DNA of 64,000 nucleotides, taken from JAENWD01 sp963796915 (GTDB lineage: Bacteria; Acidobacteriota; Vicinamibacteria; Vicinamibacterales; JAENWD01). This document shows positions 40,001 through 48,838 of this stretch, piece after piece (positions within the stretch are counted from its first letter, which is position 1; each line of letters starts with the position of its first letter). The translations under genes were made by a program, and so were the position numbers. Location of the stretch: NCBI GenBank assembly GCA_963796915.1, contig CAWCNI010000004.1, positions 2,976,001 through 3,040,000 on the forward strand. The letters are read 5' to 3'. The notes below the pieces were generated by a model that saw only the letters and a program-made list of their open reading frames with translations, searched no databases and had not been told where the DNA came from.

Positions 40001-42034
40001 GTGTCATCCCTGCCTGCCGCTCCAGAGGACTCGCCTCCGGATCTAATCGACGAAGTCGCCGCAGTCTTCGCGTCAGATGGCCCACTGTCGTCGGCGGTCG
40101 CGGATTTCGAGCCGCGCCCCGCGCAGCGTCAGATGGCCCGCGCCGTCGCGGAGGCACTGCAGAACGGCGGCGCGCTGCTCGCCGAAGCCGGGACCGGCAC
40201 GGGCAAGACGCTCGCCTATCTCGTCCCGGCCATCCTCAGCGGTCGCCGGGTGCTGGTGTCGACTGGCACCAAGAACCTGCAGGAGCAGATCGTCCGGAAG
40301 GACCTTCCGGTGCTGGCGGAGGCACTCGACCATCCGTTCACGGCCACCGTGATGAAGGGCCGCGCGAATTACCTGTGCCTGCACCGCTTTCAGGCGCTGC
40401 GCACCGGTGACCTGCCGCGCCAGCAGCGCCTTGGCGGCCTGGGCGGGCGCGGCAACGAAGTGGACGAGCGGATCCTGCTGCCCATTCTCGAAGGGTGGGC
40501 GCTCCAGACCGCGACGGGCGATCGCGCCGAGCTCGATTCGTTGCCGGAAGACTGGCCGCTCTGGAACGACATCTCGGCCTCCGCCGAAAACTGTCTGGGC
40601 AACGAGTGCCCGCGGCACACCGAGTGCTTCGTCACGCAGATGCGCCAGCGGGCGTCGGAATCCGATCTGGTGATCGTCAATCATCACCTGCTCTTTGCCG
40701 ACGCCGCCGTCCGGCAGAGCGCATTTGGCGAAGTCATCCCCGACTGCCAGGCCGTCGTCCTCGACGAGGCGCACCAGCTCGAAGACGTCGCGACGCAATA
40801 TTTCGGCGTCATCGTCAGCAACTACCGCATCGAAGACCTCGTGCGCGACGTGGTGCGCGTGGCCGGATCCTGGCCCGACGCGGACCGCCGCGAGGGAGCG
40901 CTGCGGCTGGCCGATCGCGTCGAGGAGCGCGGGCGCCAGTTCTTCCAGCACCTCGAGCCCACCAGGCGTCAGCGCACTGAAGAGCGTGTCCGCGTGACGG
41001 CGGACGCGCTCGCGGACGTGCAGGAGACTGGCCGCGCGCTCGTCGGCGTGCTCGAAGGGCTCGCCGCGGCGCTGGAATTGCTCAAGGACACGGCACCGGA
41101 AGGCGTGCTGCCAGGCGCCGTCAACGACGTGGTGTCACTCGCGGGCCGTGCCGCGGCGGTGTCGAGCGAGCTGGCGATGCTGCTCAAGGCCTCCGACCCC
41201 GACTACGTGTTCTTTCTCGAGGTCCGTGGCCGCGGCACGTTTCTGCGTGCCGCGCCGATCGATGTCTCGCGCATCGTGAAGGAGCACGTGCTCGACCGGT
41301 TCCCGTCGTCGGTGCTGACGTCGGCGACCCTGACTGTGGACGGGTCGTTCGACTACCTCCGCGGGCGGCTCGGCATCCGTCGAGCGGTGGAAACCCGGCT
41401 GCCATCGGAGTTCGACTTCCGCTCGCAGGCCCTGCTCTACCTGCCGCGCCGGATGCCGTTGCCGAAAGACCCCGCGTACGCCGATGCCGTCGCGCGCGAG
41501 TGCCTGGCGCTGCTCGGCAGCAGCAGGGGACGTGCCTTCGTCCTCTTCACCAGCTACGCGATGCTGCGATCGGTTGAAGCCGTGCTGGCGACCTCGCTCA
41601 ACTATCCCCTGCTCGTTCAGGGCCGCGCGCCGCGCTCGGCCCTGCTCGACGAATTCCGCGCGACGCCGCACGCAGTGCTCCTGGCGACGTCGAGCTTCTG
41701 GCAGGGCGTGGACGTGGTCGGCGACGCGCTCAGCTGCGTGATCATCGACAAGTTGCCGTTTGCCTCGCCGGGCGATCCGGTCACCGCTGCGCGAATGGAA
41801 GCGCTCACGGCTGAAGGCGGCGACGCGTTTGGCGATTACCAGGTGCCGCTGGCCATCCTGGCGCTGCTGCAGGGGCTGGGGCGGCTCATCCGCCACCGAC
41901 GCGACCGGGGCGTGCTCGCAGTGCTCGATCCGCGGCTGCGCACGATGGGCTACGGACGGCGATTTCTCGCGTCCATGCCGCCGGCGCCTGTCACGCACGA
42001 TCTGGACGTGGTGAAGCGATTCTTCGAGTCGTGA
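40001..42034 (+). CDS. dinG: DinG-type ATP-dependent DNA helicase (XPD-like, Fe-S)
   Basis: 677 aa SF2 helicase. Walker A LLAEAGTGTGKTLAYLVPA (about residue 60), four cysteines for a 4Fe-4S cluster (YLCLHR and NCLGNECPRHTECF), VVLDEAHQLEDVATQ (DEAH box), LTSATLTVDGSFDYL, LATSSFWQGVDVVGDAL and the motif VI QGLGRLIRHRRDRG. This matches the DinG/YoaA group that unwinds 5'-overhang or R-loop substrates. GTG 40001 is chosen; upstream is repeat DNA, and the -10 box is 6 nt away. Confidence 0.93.
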   Translation: MSSLPAAPEDSPPDLIDEVAAVFASDGPLSSAVADFEPRPAQRQMARAVAEALQNGGALLAEAGTGTGKTLAYLVPAILSGRRVLVSTGTKNLQEQIVRKDLPVLAEALDHPFTATVMKGRANYLCLHRFQALRTGDLPRQQRLGGLGGRGNEVDERILLPILEGWALQTATGDRAELDSLPEDWPLWNDISASAENCLGNECPRHTECFVTQMRQRASESDLVIVNHHLLFADAAVRQSAFGEVIPDCQAVVLDEAHQLEDVATQYFGVIVSNYRIEDLVRDVVRVAGSWPDADRREGALRLADRVEERGRQFFQHLEPTRRQRTEERVRVTADALADVQETGRALVGVLEGLAAALELLKDTAPEGVLPGAVNDVVSLAGRAAAVSSELAMLLKASDPDYVFFLEVRGRGTFLRAAPIDVSRIVKEHVLDRFPSSVLTSATLTVDGSFDYLRGRLGIRRAVETRLPSEFDFRSQALLYLPRRMPLPKDPAYADAVARECLALLGSSRGRAFVLFTSYAMLRSVEAVLATSLNYPLLVQGRAPRSALLDEFRATPHAVLLATSSFWQGVDVVGDALSCVIIDKLPFASPGDPVTAARMEALTAEGGDAFGDYQVPLAILALLQGLGRLIRHRRDRGVLAVLDPRLRTMGYGRRFLASMPPAPVTHDLDVVKRFFES

Positions 42035-42064
42035 CGTCCTAAGAGGCAGGGTTCTGCTCTGCCG

Positions 42065-43165
42065 ATGCGCTTGCTGACGGTTCTTCTCGCCGCCGCCCTG
42101 GCCCTGCCAGCCGCCACGTCGTCGCCGCGCCTCGCGCCAGACGCCCCGCCGCTGCGACTCGGCACGTCCGGACGCGCGTTCACAGTCGACGGCACGGCGC
42201 GCTTCCTCACGTTCGCCAGCTACTTCGATGCCCTCGACGCCAGGTCACTGGACGCCGATCTCGACTACCTCGCCGCGCGCGTCGACGGCGTCCGGATCTT
42301 CGCGAACTGGTGGGACTACGATTCGTCGAACGCCTGCCGACTGAAATTCTCTCCCGGCACTGTGATTACCGCGACCGACGGCAGGGCAACAGTGCGTCCA
42401 GAGCGGCTGGCGAAGTTGAAGGGCGTCCTCGATGCGGCACGTGCGCGCGGCCTGCTCGTGGACCTGACATTTGCGGCCGAGCCAGTCGAGGGCCTCTCGA
42501 CGTTGCGCGCGGACGCGACCGGCCACGTCTGCCCTCCGGCCGATTTTGTGAACCGCGTCCAGTGGGCTGAATATTCCCGCGCCGTGGCGCAGGTAGCCGG
42601 CGCGTTGCGAAGCCCCGCCTACCTGCACGTGATGTTCGACCTGCAGAACGAGGCCGGGCATCGGCTCAACGGCGCGCGCGACGACGACATCGCGGTGCTT
42701 GCCGCGGCAGTTCGCGCGGCAGATCCCGACCGGCTCCTGTCGGTCTCGCGCTTCGAGCCGGACGCCGACAAGCAGGCGAAGCTGGTGGCCAACCTCCGTC
42801 TTTCGTACCTGAACTTTCACGACTGGCCCCGCGGCCCGGGCTGGGGCAAGAGGACCGCGGCGCAGGTCGTGAAGTTTCTCGATGCGCTGGCCAGGGCGCA
42901 CATCTCCGTGCCCGTGTATGCCGGTGAACCCGATCCCGAACCGCACGGCCGCGGCATCGACGAGTTTCGCGACTCGGTACTCGGGGCGCGGCGGGCCGGA
43001 GCAGGAGCCTGGACGCTGCACACGAGGGCGGCGCACGACCTGGCGACTCGCGGCCTGCTCGACGCGCTGGACCCTGACACGCGGCGCGCCCTCGACGCGT
43101 TGCCGGGGCTGGTGCGAAAGCCGGCGCCGGCGTCGAGGTCCAGCGGGGCTTTGGGGGTAGACTAG
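42065..43165 (+). CDS. Exported GH5/GH2-like TIM-barrel glycoside hydrolase
   Basis: 366 aa: signal peptide (LLTVLLAAALALPAATSS), then a TIM-barrel pattern: VDGVRIFANWWDYDSS, LHVMFDLQNEAGHRL (an N-E pair as in clan GH-A acid/base motifs) and VYAGEPDPEPHGRG, whose Glu could be the nucleophile. Family membership is tentative and substrate unknown. Last residues are Ala/Pro-rich. It follows the helicase gene by 30 nt. Confidence 0.62.
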   Translation: MRLLTVLLAAALALPAATSSPRLAPDAPPLRLGTSGRAFTVDGTARFLTFASYFDALDARSLDADLDYLAARVDGVRIFANWWDYDSSNACRLKFSPGTVITATDGRATVRPERLAKLKGVLDAARARGLLVDLTFAAEPVEGLSTLRADATGHVCPPADFVNRVQWAEYSRAVAQVAGALRSPAYLHVMFDLQNEAGHRLNGARDDDIAVLAAAVRAADPDRLLSVSRFEPDADKQAKLVANLRLSYLNFHDWPRGPGWGKRTAAQVVKFLDALARAHISVPVYAGEPDPEPHGRGIDEFRDSVLGARRAGAGAWTLHTRAAHDLATRGLLDALDPDTRRALDALPGLVRKPAPASRSSGALGVD

Positions 43166-43183
43166 CCTCGGAGGATAACGCCA

Positions 43184-44155
43184 ATGGTTGGGAACACATG
43201 GAGCCGGTACGTGACGGGCGCCTTCGCGGCGGCTACCGTGCTCGCGTTTGCGGCTGTGGCCGCGGCGCAGACCGGAACTGTCAGGGGCAATGTCACTGAC
43301 GCCCAGGGCAAGCCTGTCGTGGGCGCGAAGGTCTCGATTATCCAGAAGGGCGCCAAGGCGGGAGCCCGCGAGCTGGTGACCAACAAGAAGGGCGAGTTCA
43401 TCCAGCTTGGCATCTTCCCCGGCACCTACATCGTGTCGGCCCAGAAGGACGAGCTGAAGGCGGCGCCCGTCGAGATCCCGATCGGCCTCGGCGACAACCC
43501 GCCCATCGATCTCCACCTGGCCGCCGCCGGTCCATCCGCCGAGGAGAAGAACCGCGTCGCGACCCTCCAGAAGGCGTTTGACGACGGCGTCGCGGCGAGC
43601 AAGGCGGGCAACTACGACGAGTCCATCGCCAAGTTCAACGAGGCGATTGCCGTCGCGCCCAACTGCCAGGATTGCTACTACAACATCGGCTTTGCCCACA
43701 CCCAGAAGAAGGAATGGGAGGCCGCGGAAACCGCGTTCAAGAAGGCCACCGAGCTGAAGCCCGACTACGTCGAAGCGTGGAACGGCCTGGCAGCGGTCTA
43801 CAACGCGGAGAAGAAGATGGACCTCGCCATCGAGGCCAGCAACAAGGCGGCGCAGGCGGCAGGCACCGGCACCGCCGCGGCAGGCGCCGCAAACGCCGGC
43901 AGCGCGGGCGCCCTCTACAACCAGGGCGTCATTCTGTGGAACGGCCAGAAGTTCGCGGAGGCCAAGGAGAAATTCGACGCCGCGACCAAGGCCGACCCGA
44001 CCAACGCCGACGCGTTCTATCGCCTGGGCATGGCCAACGTGAATCTGGGCGACATGCCCGGCGCGGTCACCGCGTTCGAGGGCTACCTCAAGGTCGCGCC
44101 GGACGGACCTCATGCCGCGGAAGTCAAAGGGTTCATCGCCGCGATGAAGAAGTAG
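43184..44155 (+). CDS. Exported protein with carboxypeptidase-regulatory-like and TPR domains
   Basis: 323 aa: signal peptide to AAVAAAQTG, a carboxypeptidase-regulatory-like beta domain (GTVRGNVTDAQGKPVVGAKV, residues 28-105), then four TPR units (NYDESIAKFNEAIAVAPNC, WEAAETAFKKATELKPDY, KKMDLAIEASNKAAQ, DMPGAVTAFEGYLKVAPDG) split by an Ala/Gly linker. This domain pairing is frequent in Acidobacteriota. Good SD (GGAGG at 43170-43174). Likely periplasmic. Confidence 0.85.
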   Translation: MVGNTWSRYVTGAFAAATVLAFAAVAAAQTGTVRGNVTDAQGKPVVGAKVSIIQKGAKAGARELVTNKKGEFIQLGIFPGTYIVSAQKDELKAAPVEIPIGLGDNPPIDLHLAAAGPSAEEKNRVATLQKAFDDGVAASKAGNYDESIAKFNEAIAVAPNCQDCYYNIGFAHTQKKEWEAAETAFKKATELKPDYVEAWNGLAAVYNAEKKMDLAIEASNKAAQAAGTGTAAAGAANAGSAGALYNQGVILWNGQKFAEAKEKFDAATKADPTNADAFYRLGMANVNLGDMPGAVTAFEGYLKVAPDGPHAAEVKGFIAAMKK

Positions 44156-44171
44156 CTCGTCGGTACTGGAA

Positions 44172-44888
44172 GTGCACCACATCGCCGGTAATCTGGCCGC
44201 GGTGCGCGCCCGCCTCGAACAGGCGGCGCGCACCGCCGGCCGGGACCCGGCCACCGTTCGCCTGGTGGCCGTCTGCAAGACGTTCCCCGCCGAGGCCGTT
44301 GTCGCCGCCGCTGCTGCCGGCCAGGTCGATTTCGCCGAGAACCGCGTCCAGGAAGGCCTACAGAAGATCCGTGCAACCGCCGATCATCAGATCAGGTGGC
44401 ACCTGATCGGGCACCTGCAGTCCAACAAGGCGAAGCGGGCCGCGCAGGCCTTTGCCTTCATCCACTCCATTGACAGCGTCGATTTGCTGCGACGGGTGGA
44501 CGAGGCCGCCAGCGAGCTCGGGCAGCGCCCGACGCTGCTGGTCCAGGTCGATCTGGCTGGCGAGACCACCAAATTCGGGGCGCCCGAAGCGGAATTGCCG
44601 GCGATTTTCGCGGCAGCCGGGCGGCTTCGCTCGGCGCGGCTGGCCGGGCTGATGGTGCTGCCGCCCTACAGCGACGACCCGGAAAGCGCCCGGCCCTGGT
44701 TCCGGCGGCTCCGCGAACTGCGGGACGCCCTAGTCCGGGAGGGCGTATCGCCCGACACTCTTCAAGAGCTCTCAATGGGCATGAGCCACGATTTCCACGT
44801 GGCCATCGCAGAGGGCGCGACGATCGTGCGGGTCGGCACGGCGATATTTGGTGAGCGTCCGGCGACAGCCGGCACGGAGAATCCCTGA
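44172..44888 (+). CDS. yggS: YggS/PLPBP family PLP homeostasis protein
   Basis: 238 aa: LVAVCKTFPAEAVVAA with the PLP lysine near residue 36, FAENRVQEGLQKI, WHLIGHLQSNKAKRA, HSIDSVDLLRRV, LLVQVDLAGETTKFG, LSMGMSHDFHVAIAEGATIVRVGTAIFG. Typical full-length member. GTG start. Its TGA overlaps the divIVA ATG (TGATG). The order yggS-divIVA-yggU recalls the division-associated cluster (ylm genes) of other bacteria. Confidence 0.95.
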   Translation: MHHIAGNLAAVRARLEQAARTAGRDPATVRLVAVCKTFPAEAVVAAAAAGQVDFAENRVQEGLQKIRATADHQIRWHLIGHLQSNKAKRAAQAFAFIHSIDSVDLLRRVDEAASELGQRPTLLVQVDLAGETTKFGAPEAELPAIFAAAGRLRSARLAGLMVLPPYSDDPESARPWFRRLRELRDALVREGVSPDTLQELSMGMSHDFHVAIAEGATIVRVGTAIFGERPATAGTENP

Positions 44889-45448
44889 TGAAGGTCACTC
44901 CTCTCGACTTGCGGCAGCAGAAGTTCAAGACCGTCATGCGTGGCTACGATCGGGCCGAGGTCGAATCATTCCTGGCCGAGGCAGCCGATGACTACGAGAC
45001 GGCGCTGCGCGACGCCGAACGGCAGCGCGACGACATCGCGCGCATCCAGACGTCGCTGGACGAGCACCGCGAGGGCGAGCGGAACCTGCGCAACACGCTG
45101 CTGACGGCGCAGAAGCTGGCCGACGAGATCAAGGCGAGCGCCGACGGCGAAGCGAAGCGGATCGTGCGCGAAGCCGAGGGCCGGGCCGAGTTGCTCTTCC
45201 AGAAGACGCAAGGGCGCCTCGAGGAAATCCAGCGCGAGATCGACGGGCTGCGCCTGAAGCGCCGCGACGTCGAGAACTCGATCGAAGCGACGATCTCCGC
45301 CCTGCGTAACACGCTCGAGTTCGTCCGCGAGCAGGATCAGAAGGAGCGCGAAGAGAAAGTGCTCCTCCACCGGCCGCGCAGCACCGAGGCGCCTCCCCTT
45401 CCGCAGAACTTCCGCGTCGTCGAAGAAGCGAAGGTCGCCGAAGCCTAG
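44888..45448 (+). CDS. divIVA: DivIVA-domain protein
   Basis: 186 aa: N-terminal lipid-binding motif TPLDLRQQKFKTVMRGYDRAEVESFL, then a long coiled coil (about residues 30-160) and a Pro-rich tail (RSTEAPPLPQNF). Marks curved membrane and organises growth or division machinery. In a diderm acidobacterium this is a shorter, simpler version than in Actinobacteria. Translationally coupled to yggS. Confidence 0.92.
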   Translation: MKVTPLDLRQQKFKTVMRGYDRAEVESFLAEAADDYETALRDAERQRDDIARIQTSLDEHREGERNLRNTLLTAQKLADEIKASADGEAKRIVREAEGRAELLFQKTQGRLEEIQREIDGLRLKRRDVENSIEATISALRNTLEFVREQDQKEREEKVLLHRPRSTEAPPLPQNFRVVEEAKVAEA

Positions 45449-45454
45449 CGCCCG

Positions 45455-45718
45455 TTGGCCACTGTCACGGTCCGCGTGACGCCCAGGGCCGGCCGCACCG
45501 CAGTCGCCGGCCTGCGCGACGGGACCATTCACATCAAGCTCGCAGCGGCGCCCGTCGAGGGCGCCGCCAACAGCGCTCTCATCGCATTCCTCAGCGACCA
45601 GCTTCACGTCCCGAAGAGCGCCATCCGGATCGCCTCCGGCGCGCGCAGCCGCGTCAAGCACGTCGAGATCGACGGGCTCACCGGCGACGACATCCACCAG
45701 CGACTGAACCTCAGCTGA
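45455..45718 (+). CDS. yggU: YggU/DUF167 family protein
   Basis: 87 aa with TVRVTPRAGRTAVAG, IHIKLAAAPVEGAANSALIAFL and the signature SGARSRVKHVEIDGL. Small alpha/beta protein of unknown role that is commonly linked to yggS/divIVA clusters. Starts with TTG 6 nt after the divIVA stop. Confidence 0.9.
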   Translation: MATVTVRVTPRAGRTAVAGLRDGTIHIKLAAAPVEGAANSALIAFLSDQLHVPKSAIRIASGARSRVKHVEIDGLTGDDIHQRLNLS

Positions 45719-45754
45719 ACACGCACCACATCTTCACCGCCTCGCCAGGTGACG

Positions 45755-45868
45755 CCCTGCCCTCTTGCCTGGCCCCCCTTGCCTCCCCTGCCCCCTTGCC
45801 TCCCTGGGCCCCCTTGCCTCTCTCGTCTCCTTGCCTCCCTCGGCCCCGTGCCCTCCCTCGGCGCTCCA
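45755..45868. repeat. Pyrimidine-rich short repeats (CCCTTGCCTCCC type)
   Basis: Irregular units such as CCCCCTTGCCTCCCTGGG and CTCCTTGCCTCCCTCGGC. Same family as 39834-39968; both sit directly upstream of a leaderless-type promoter. Confidence 0.78.
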
Positions 45869-45880
45869 AGTCCCGCGTTG

Positions 45881-45886
45881 TATGCT
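45881..45886 (+). promoter_or_regulatory. -10 box, leaderless type
   Basis: TATGCT, 5 nt before the hutI GTG. The same TATGCT-N6-start arrangement precedes the amidase at 62798. Confidence 0.45.
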
Positions 45887-45891
45887 TCGGC

Positions 45892-47154
45892 GTGCTCGCC
45901 GACCTCCTTGTCCGAGACGCTGATGAGGTCCTGACCTGCGCCGGTCCGGCGCCTCGCACAGGCGTGGCGATGCGCGATGCGGGCCGGCTGCCAATGGCCT
46001 CCGTCGCGGCGCACGAAGGACGGATTGTCTTTGTCGGCCCGGCCGCTGACTGCGTTGGTCAGGTGGAGCTTCTGCCTGGCGCTGCCGTCATCGACGCCGC
46101 CGGCTGCGCCGTCGTCCCCGGCTTCGTCGACTCGCACACGCACGTCCTGTTCGCGGGCGACCGGCAGGGCGAATTGCGCGAGCGGCTCGCAGGCGCGACC
46201 TACGCGGAGATCGCGGCGCGCGGGGGCGGCATCCTCTCAACAGTCTCCGCCACGCGGGCGGCCGACATGGAGACCCTGGCGGCGGCAACGCTGCCCCGCC
46301 TGTCCGACATGCTCGCCAGCGGCACGACCACGGCCGAGGTCAAAAGCGGCTACGGACTCACGACCGAAAGCGAGCTGACGATGCTGCGCGCGATTCGCGC
46401 GCTGGGCAGCCGCCAGCCGATCGAGCTGGTGCCGACCTTCATGGGCGCACACGAGATCCCGGTCGAGTACCGCGATCGCCGCGGAGAGTTCGTCGACCTG
46501 CTCGTCTCGACGATGATTCCGGCTGTGGCGCGCGAGGGCCTCGCCGAATGGTGTGACGTGTTCTGCGAGGATGGCGTCTTCACGCCGGGTGAGGCGACCG
46601 CAGTGCTCGACGCTGGACGTCATGCCGGCCTGTCCCCTCGCATTCATGCCCACGAGCTCGGACGGTCCGGCGGCGTGGCCGTCGCGGCGCGCGTCGGTGC
46701 CAGATCCGCCGATCACCTGGTGTTCGTGGACGACGAAGACGCGGATGCCCTCGCCGATGCGGGGGTGGTCGCGACGCTGCTGCCCGCAGCCGCCTTCTAT
46801 CTCAAGCTCGGTCGATTCGCTCCCGCGCGCCGCCTGATCGATCGCGGCGTCGCGGTGGCCCTCGCCTCGGACGTGAATCCCGGTGGAGGACTCTCGCCGT
46901 CGATGCCCTTCGTGATGACGCTGGGGTGCTTCGCGATGGGGCTGACGTTCGACGAGGCGCTGGTGGCGTCCACGCTGAACGCGGCGTTCGGGCTCAACCG
47001 CGCCGACAGGATCGGCAGCCTCGAGACGGGCAAGCAGTGCGATCTGGTGGTGGTGAAGGGCGCGGCCGAGAGCCTGCTGCGGGTTGGCAGCGACGGTGTC
47101 CGCCAGGTCGTCAAGCGCGGCCGGGTGGTCGTCGACGCGTCCGCGAGCGGCTAG
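45892..47154 (+). CDS. hutI: Imidazolonepropionase
   Basis: Opens the imidazolone ring in histidine degradation. 420 aa amidohydrolase: GFVDSHTHVLFAGDRQGEL (metal HxH), EVKSGYGLTTESEL, PTFMGAHEIPVEYR, ARIHAHELG-type IHAHELGRSGG, and ASDVNPGGGLSPSMPF (metal Asp). GTG 45892 opens LADLLVRDADEV, as expected for the N-terminal beta domain. No hutU/hutH in the window, but a folate cyclodeaminase gene lies two genes downstream. Confidence 0.95.
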   Translation: MLADLLVRDADEVLTCAGPAPRTGVAMRDAGRLPMASVAAHEGRIVFVGPAADCVGQVELLPGAAVIDAAGCAVVPGFVDSHTHVLFAGDRQGELRERLAGATYAEIAARGGGILSTVSATRAADMETLAAATLPRLSDMLASGTTTAEVKSGYGLTTESELTMLRAIRALGSRQPIELVPTFMGAHEIPVEYRDRRGEFVDLLVSTMIPAVAREGLAEWCDVFCEDGVFTPGEATAVLDAGRHAGLSPRIHAHELGRSGGVAVAARVGARSADHLVFVDDEDADALADAGVVATLLPAAAFYLKLGRFAPARRLIDRGVAVALASDVNPGGGLSPSMPFVMTLGCFAMGLTFDEALVASTLNAAFGLNRADRIGSLETGKQCDLVVVKGAAESLLRVGSDGVRQVVKRGRVVVDASASG

Positions 47155-47176
47155 GATAGTTTCTCCGAGTTCTCCC

Positions 47177-48838
47177 ATGCGACGAGTACATCCCCGGCTT
47201 GCGCGCGCACTCTGGCTGATCGCGATCGCCCAGGTCTGGGTCGCTGCCTCTTCGGTGGTCGCTCAGACGCCGGCGGAGTCGACACGCGCCGCCCATGCCC
47301 AGCCGGCCGGCGACCCGGACATGGCGCCAGTGGGCGTCCCGGTCATGTTCCGCGGCCGCGAAGTGGCTCGTGTCTTCCGCGCCAACGGCGCCTTCACCGC
47401 CGAGGAGCGGGCGCGGGCCGTAGAGCGGCGGCTCGATCACGAAATCTTCGATCTCGGCTTGCAGCCCGGGCAGGTGACCGTCGATCACGGCGCCGGCGAG
47501 AGCCGCCTGCTCGGGGCCGGGCGTGTGATCGCAGTGGTGTCTGACGAAGACGCGGCAGCGGCGGGCGAATCGCGGCAGGCGATGGTCGAACGCCACGCCA
47601 TGGTCTTGCGCCAGGTCATCACGGAGACCCGCCGCGAGTTCGAGCCCCGCCAGAAGATTCTCAGCCTGGTCTCGGCCCTCGGCGTGACTGTCGTCGCCGT
47701 GGTGCTTGGCCTGTTGCTGTTCAGGGCCACTCGCCTCGTGCTCCGCCGCATTCAGGCGCGGCGGATCGATCGCGTCGGCGGCGTCGATGTCAAGCACAGC
47801 GCCGTCGCGGGACGACTGTCGTCGCTGCTCGTGAGCGGTCTCCGCGTGGGGCGCGCGATCGTGCTCGTCGCCATCATCCTGGCGTGGCTCCAGGCCGTCC
47901 TGGGCCTCCTGCCCTGGACCCGGCCGTACGCGTACCAGGTCACCGCGTACGTCGCGGCGCCGCTGCACTCGCTGTGGGAGAGTTTCATCGGGTATCTGCC
48001 GAGTCTCGCGTTCCTGCTGGCCATCATCGCGGTCACCTATGCACTGCTGGCCGCCATCCGCCTGCTGTTCGCCGAGATCGGCCGGGGCACCATCGCGCTC
48101 GAGCACTTCCCCGCAGAGTGGGCCACCCCCACCTACAACATCGTTCGCGTGCTGGTCGTCGCGCTCGCTTTCGTGGCGGCGTTCCCGTACATCCCGGGAT
48201 CGCAGTCACCGGCATTTCAGGGGGTGTCGCTCTTCCTCGGCCTGCTGGTGTCGCTGTCTTCGAGCTCCGCGATTGCCAACGTGATTGCCGGGACGATCCT
48301 CACCTACACCAATGCGTTCAAGGTGGGCGATTTCGTCCGCATCGGCGATGCGGAAGGCAATGTCGTCCACACGTCGCTGCTGGTCACCCAGGTGCGCACG
48401 ATCAAGAACGTCGTGGTGTCGATTCCCAACGGGCTGGTGCTCGGCGGTCAGATCGTGAACTTCTCGAAGCTGGCCCAGAGAGACGGGCTGATCCTGCACA
48501 CCGAGGTGACCATCGGCTACGACACGCCGTGGCGGACGATTCACGGCCTGCTGCTCGAGGCCGCTGCGCGCACCGAGGGCCTGGCGCCGACGCCGTCTCC
48601 CTTTGTGCTGCAGCGCAGCCTGAACGACTTCTACGTCACCTACGAGCTGAACGTCGGCGTCCGCCAGGCATCGTCGATGGCGGCCACGTATTCGCTCTTG
48701 CACCAGGCCATCCAGGACGCATTCGCCGCCGCCGGCGTCGAGATCATGTCGCCGCACTTCGCGGCCCTGCGCGACGGGCGCGGCTCGGCACTGCCCCACG
48801 ATCGATCGGAGACTCCTCGTGTCGAAGCTGACAGATAA
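47177..48838 (+). CDS. MscS-family mechanosensitive channel
   Basis: 553 aa: signal peptide (SSVVAQTPAE), periplasmic region, an amphipathic helix (RREFEPRQKILSLV), membrane helices (LGVTVVAVVLGLLLF; RAIVLVAIILAWLQAVLGLLP; LAFLLAIIAVTYALLAAIRLLF), the TM3 pore region (LLVSLSSSSAIANVIAGTILTYTNAFKVGDFVRIGD) and the MscS beta domain (VVVSIPNGLVLGGQIVNFS). Larger than E. coli MscS. Located between hutI and the cyclodeaminase gene, whose start it overlaps by 20 nt. Confidence 0.9.
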   Translation: MRRVHPRLARALWLIAIAQVWVAASSVVAQTPAESTRAAHAQPAGDPDMAPVGVPVMFRGREVARVFRANGAFTAEERARAVERRLDHEIFDLGLQPGQVTVDHGAGESRLLGAGRVIAVVSDEDAAAAGESRQAMVERHAMVLRQVITETRREFEPRQKILSLVSALGVTVVAVVLGLLLFRATRLVLRRIQARRIDRVGGVDVKHSAVAGRLSSLLVSGLRVGRAIVLVAIILAWLQAVLGLLPWTRPYAYQVTAYVAAPLHSLWESFIGYLPSLAFLLAIIAVTYALLAAIRLLFAEIGRGTIALEHFPAEWATPTYNIVRVLVVALAFVAAFPYIPGSQSPAFQGVSLFLGLLVSLSSSSAIANVIAGTILTYTNAFKVGDFVRIGDAEGNVVHTSLLVTQVRTIKNVVVSIPNGLVLGGQIVNFSKLAQRDGLILHTEVTIGYDTPWRTIHGLLLEAAARTEGLAPTPSPFVLQRSLNDFYVTYELNVGVRQASSMAATYSLLHQAIQDAFAAAGVEIMSPHFAALRDGRGSALPHDRSETPRVEADR

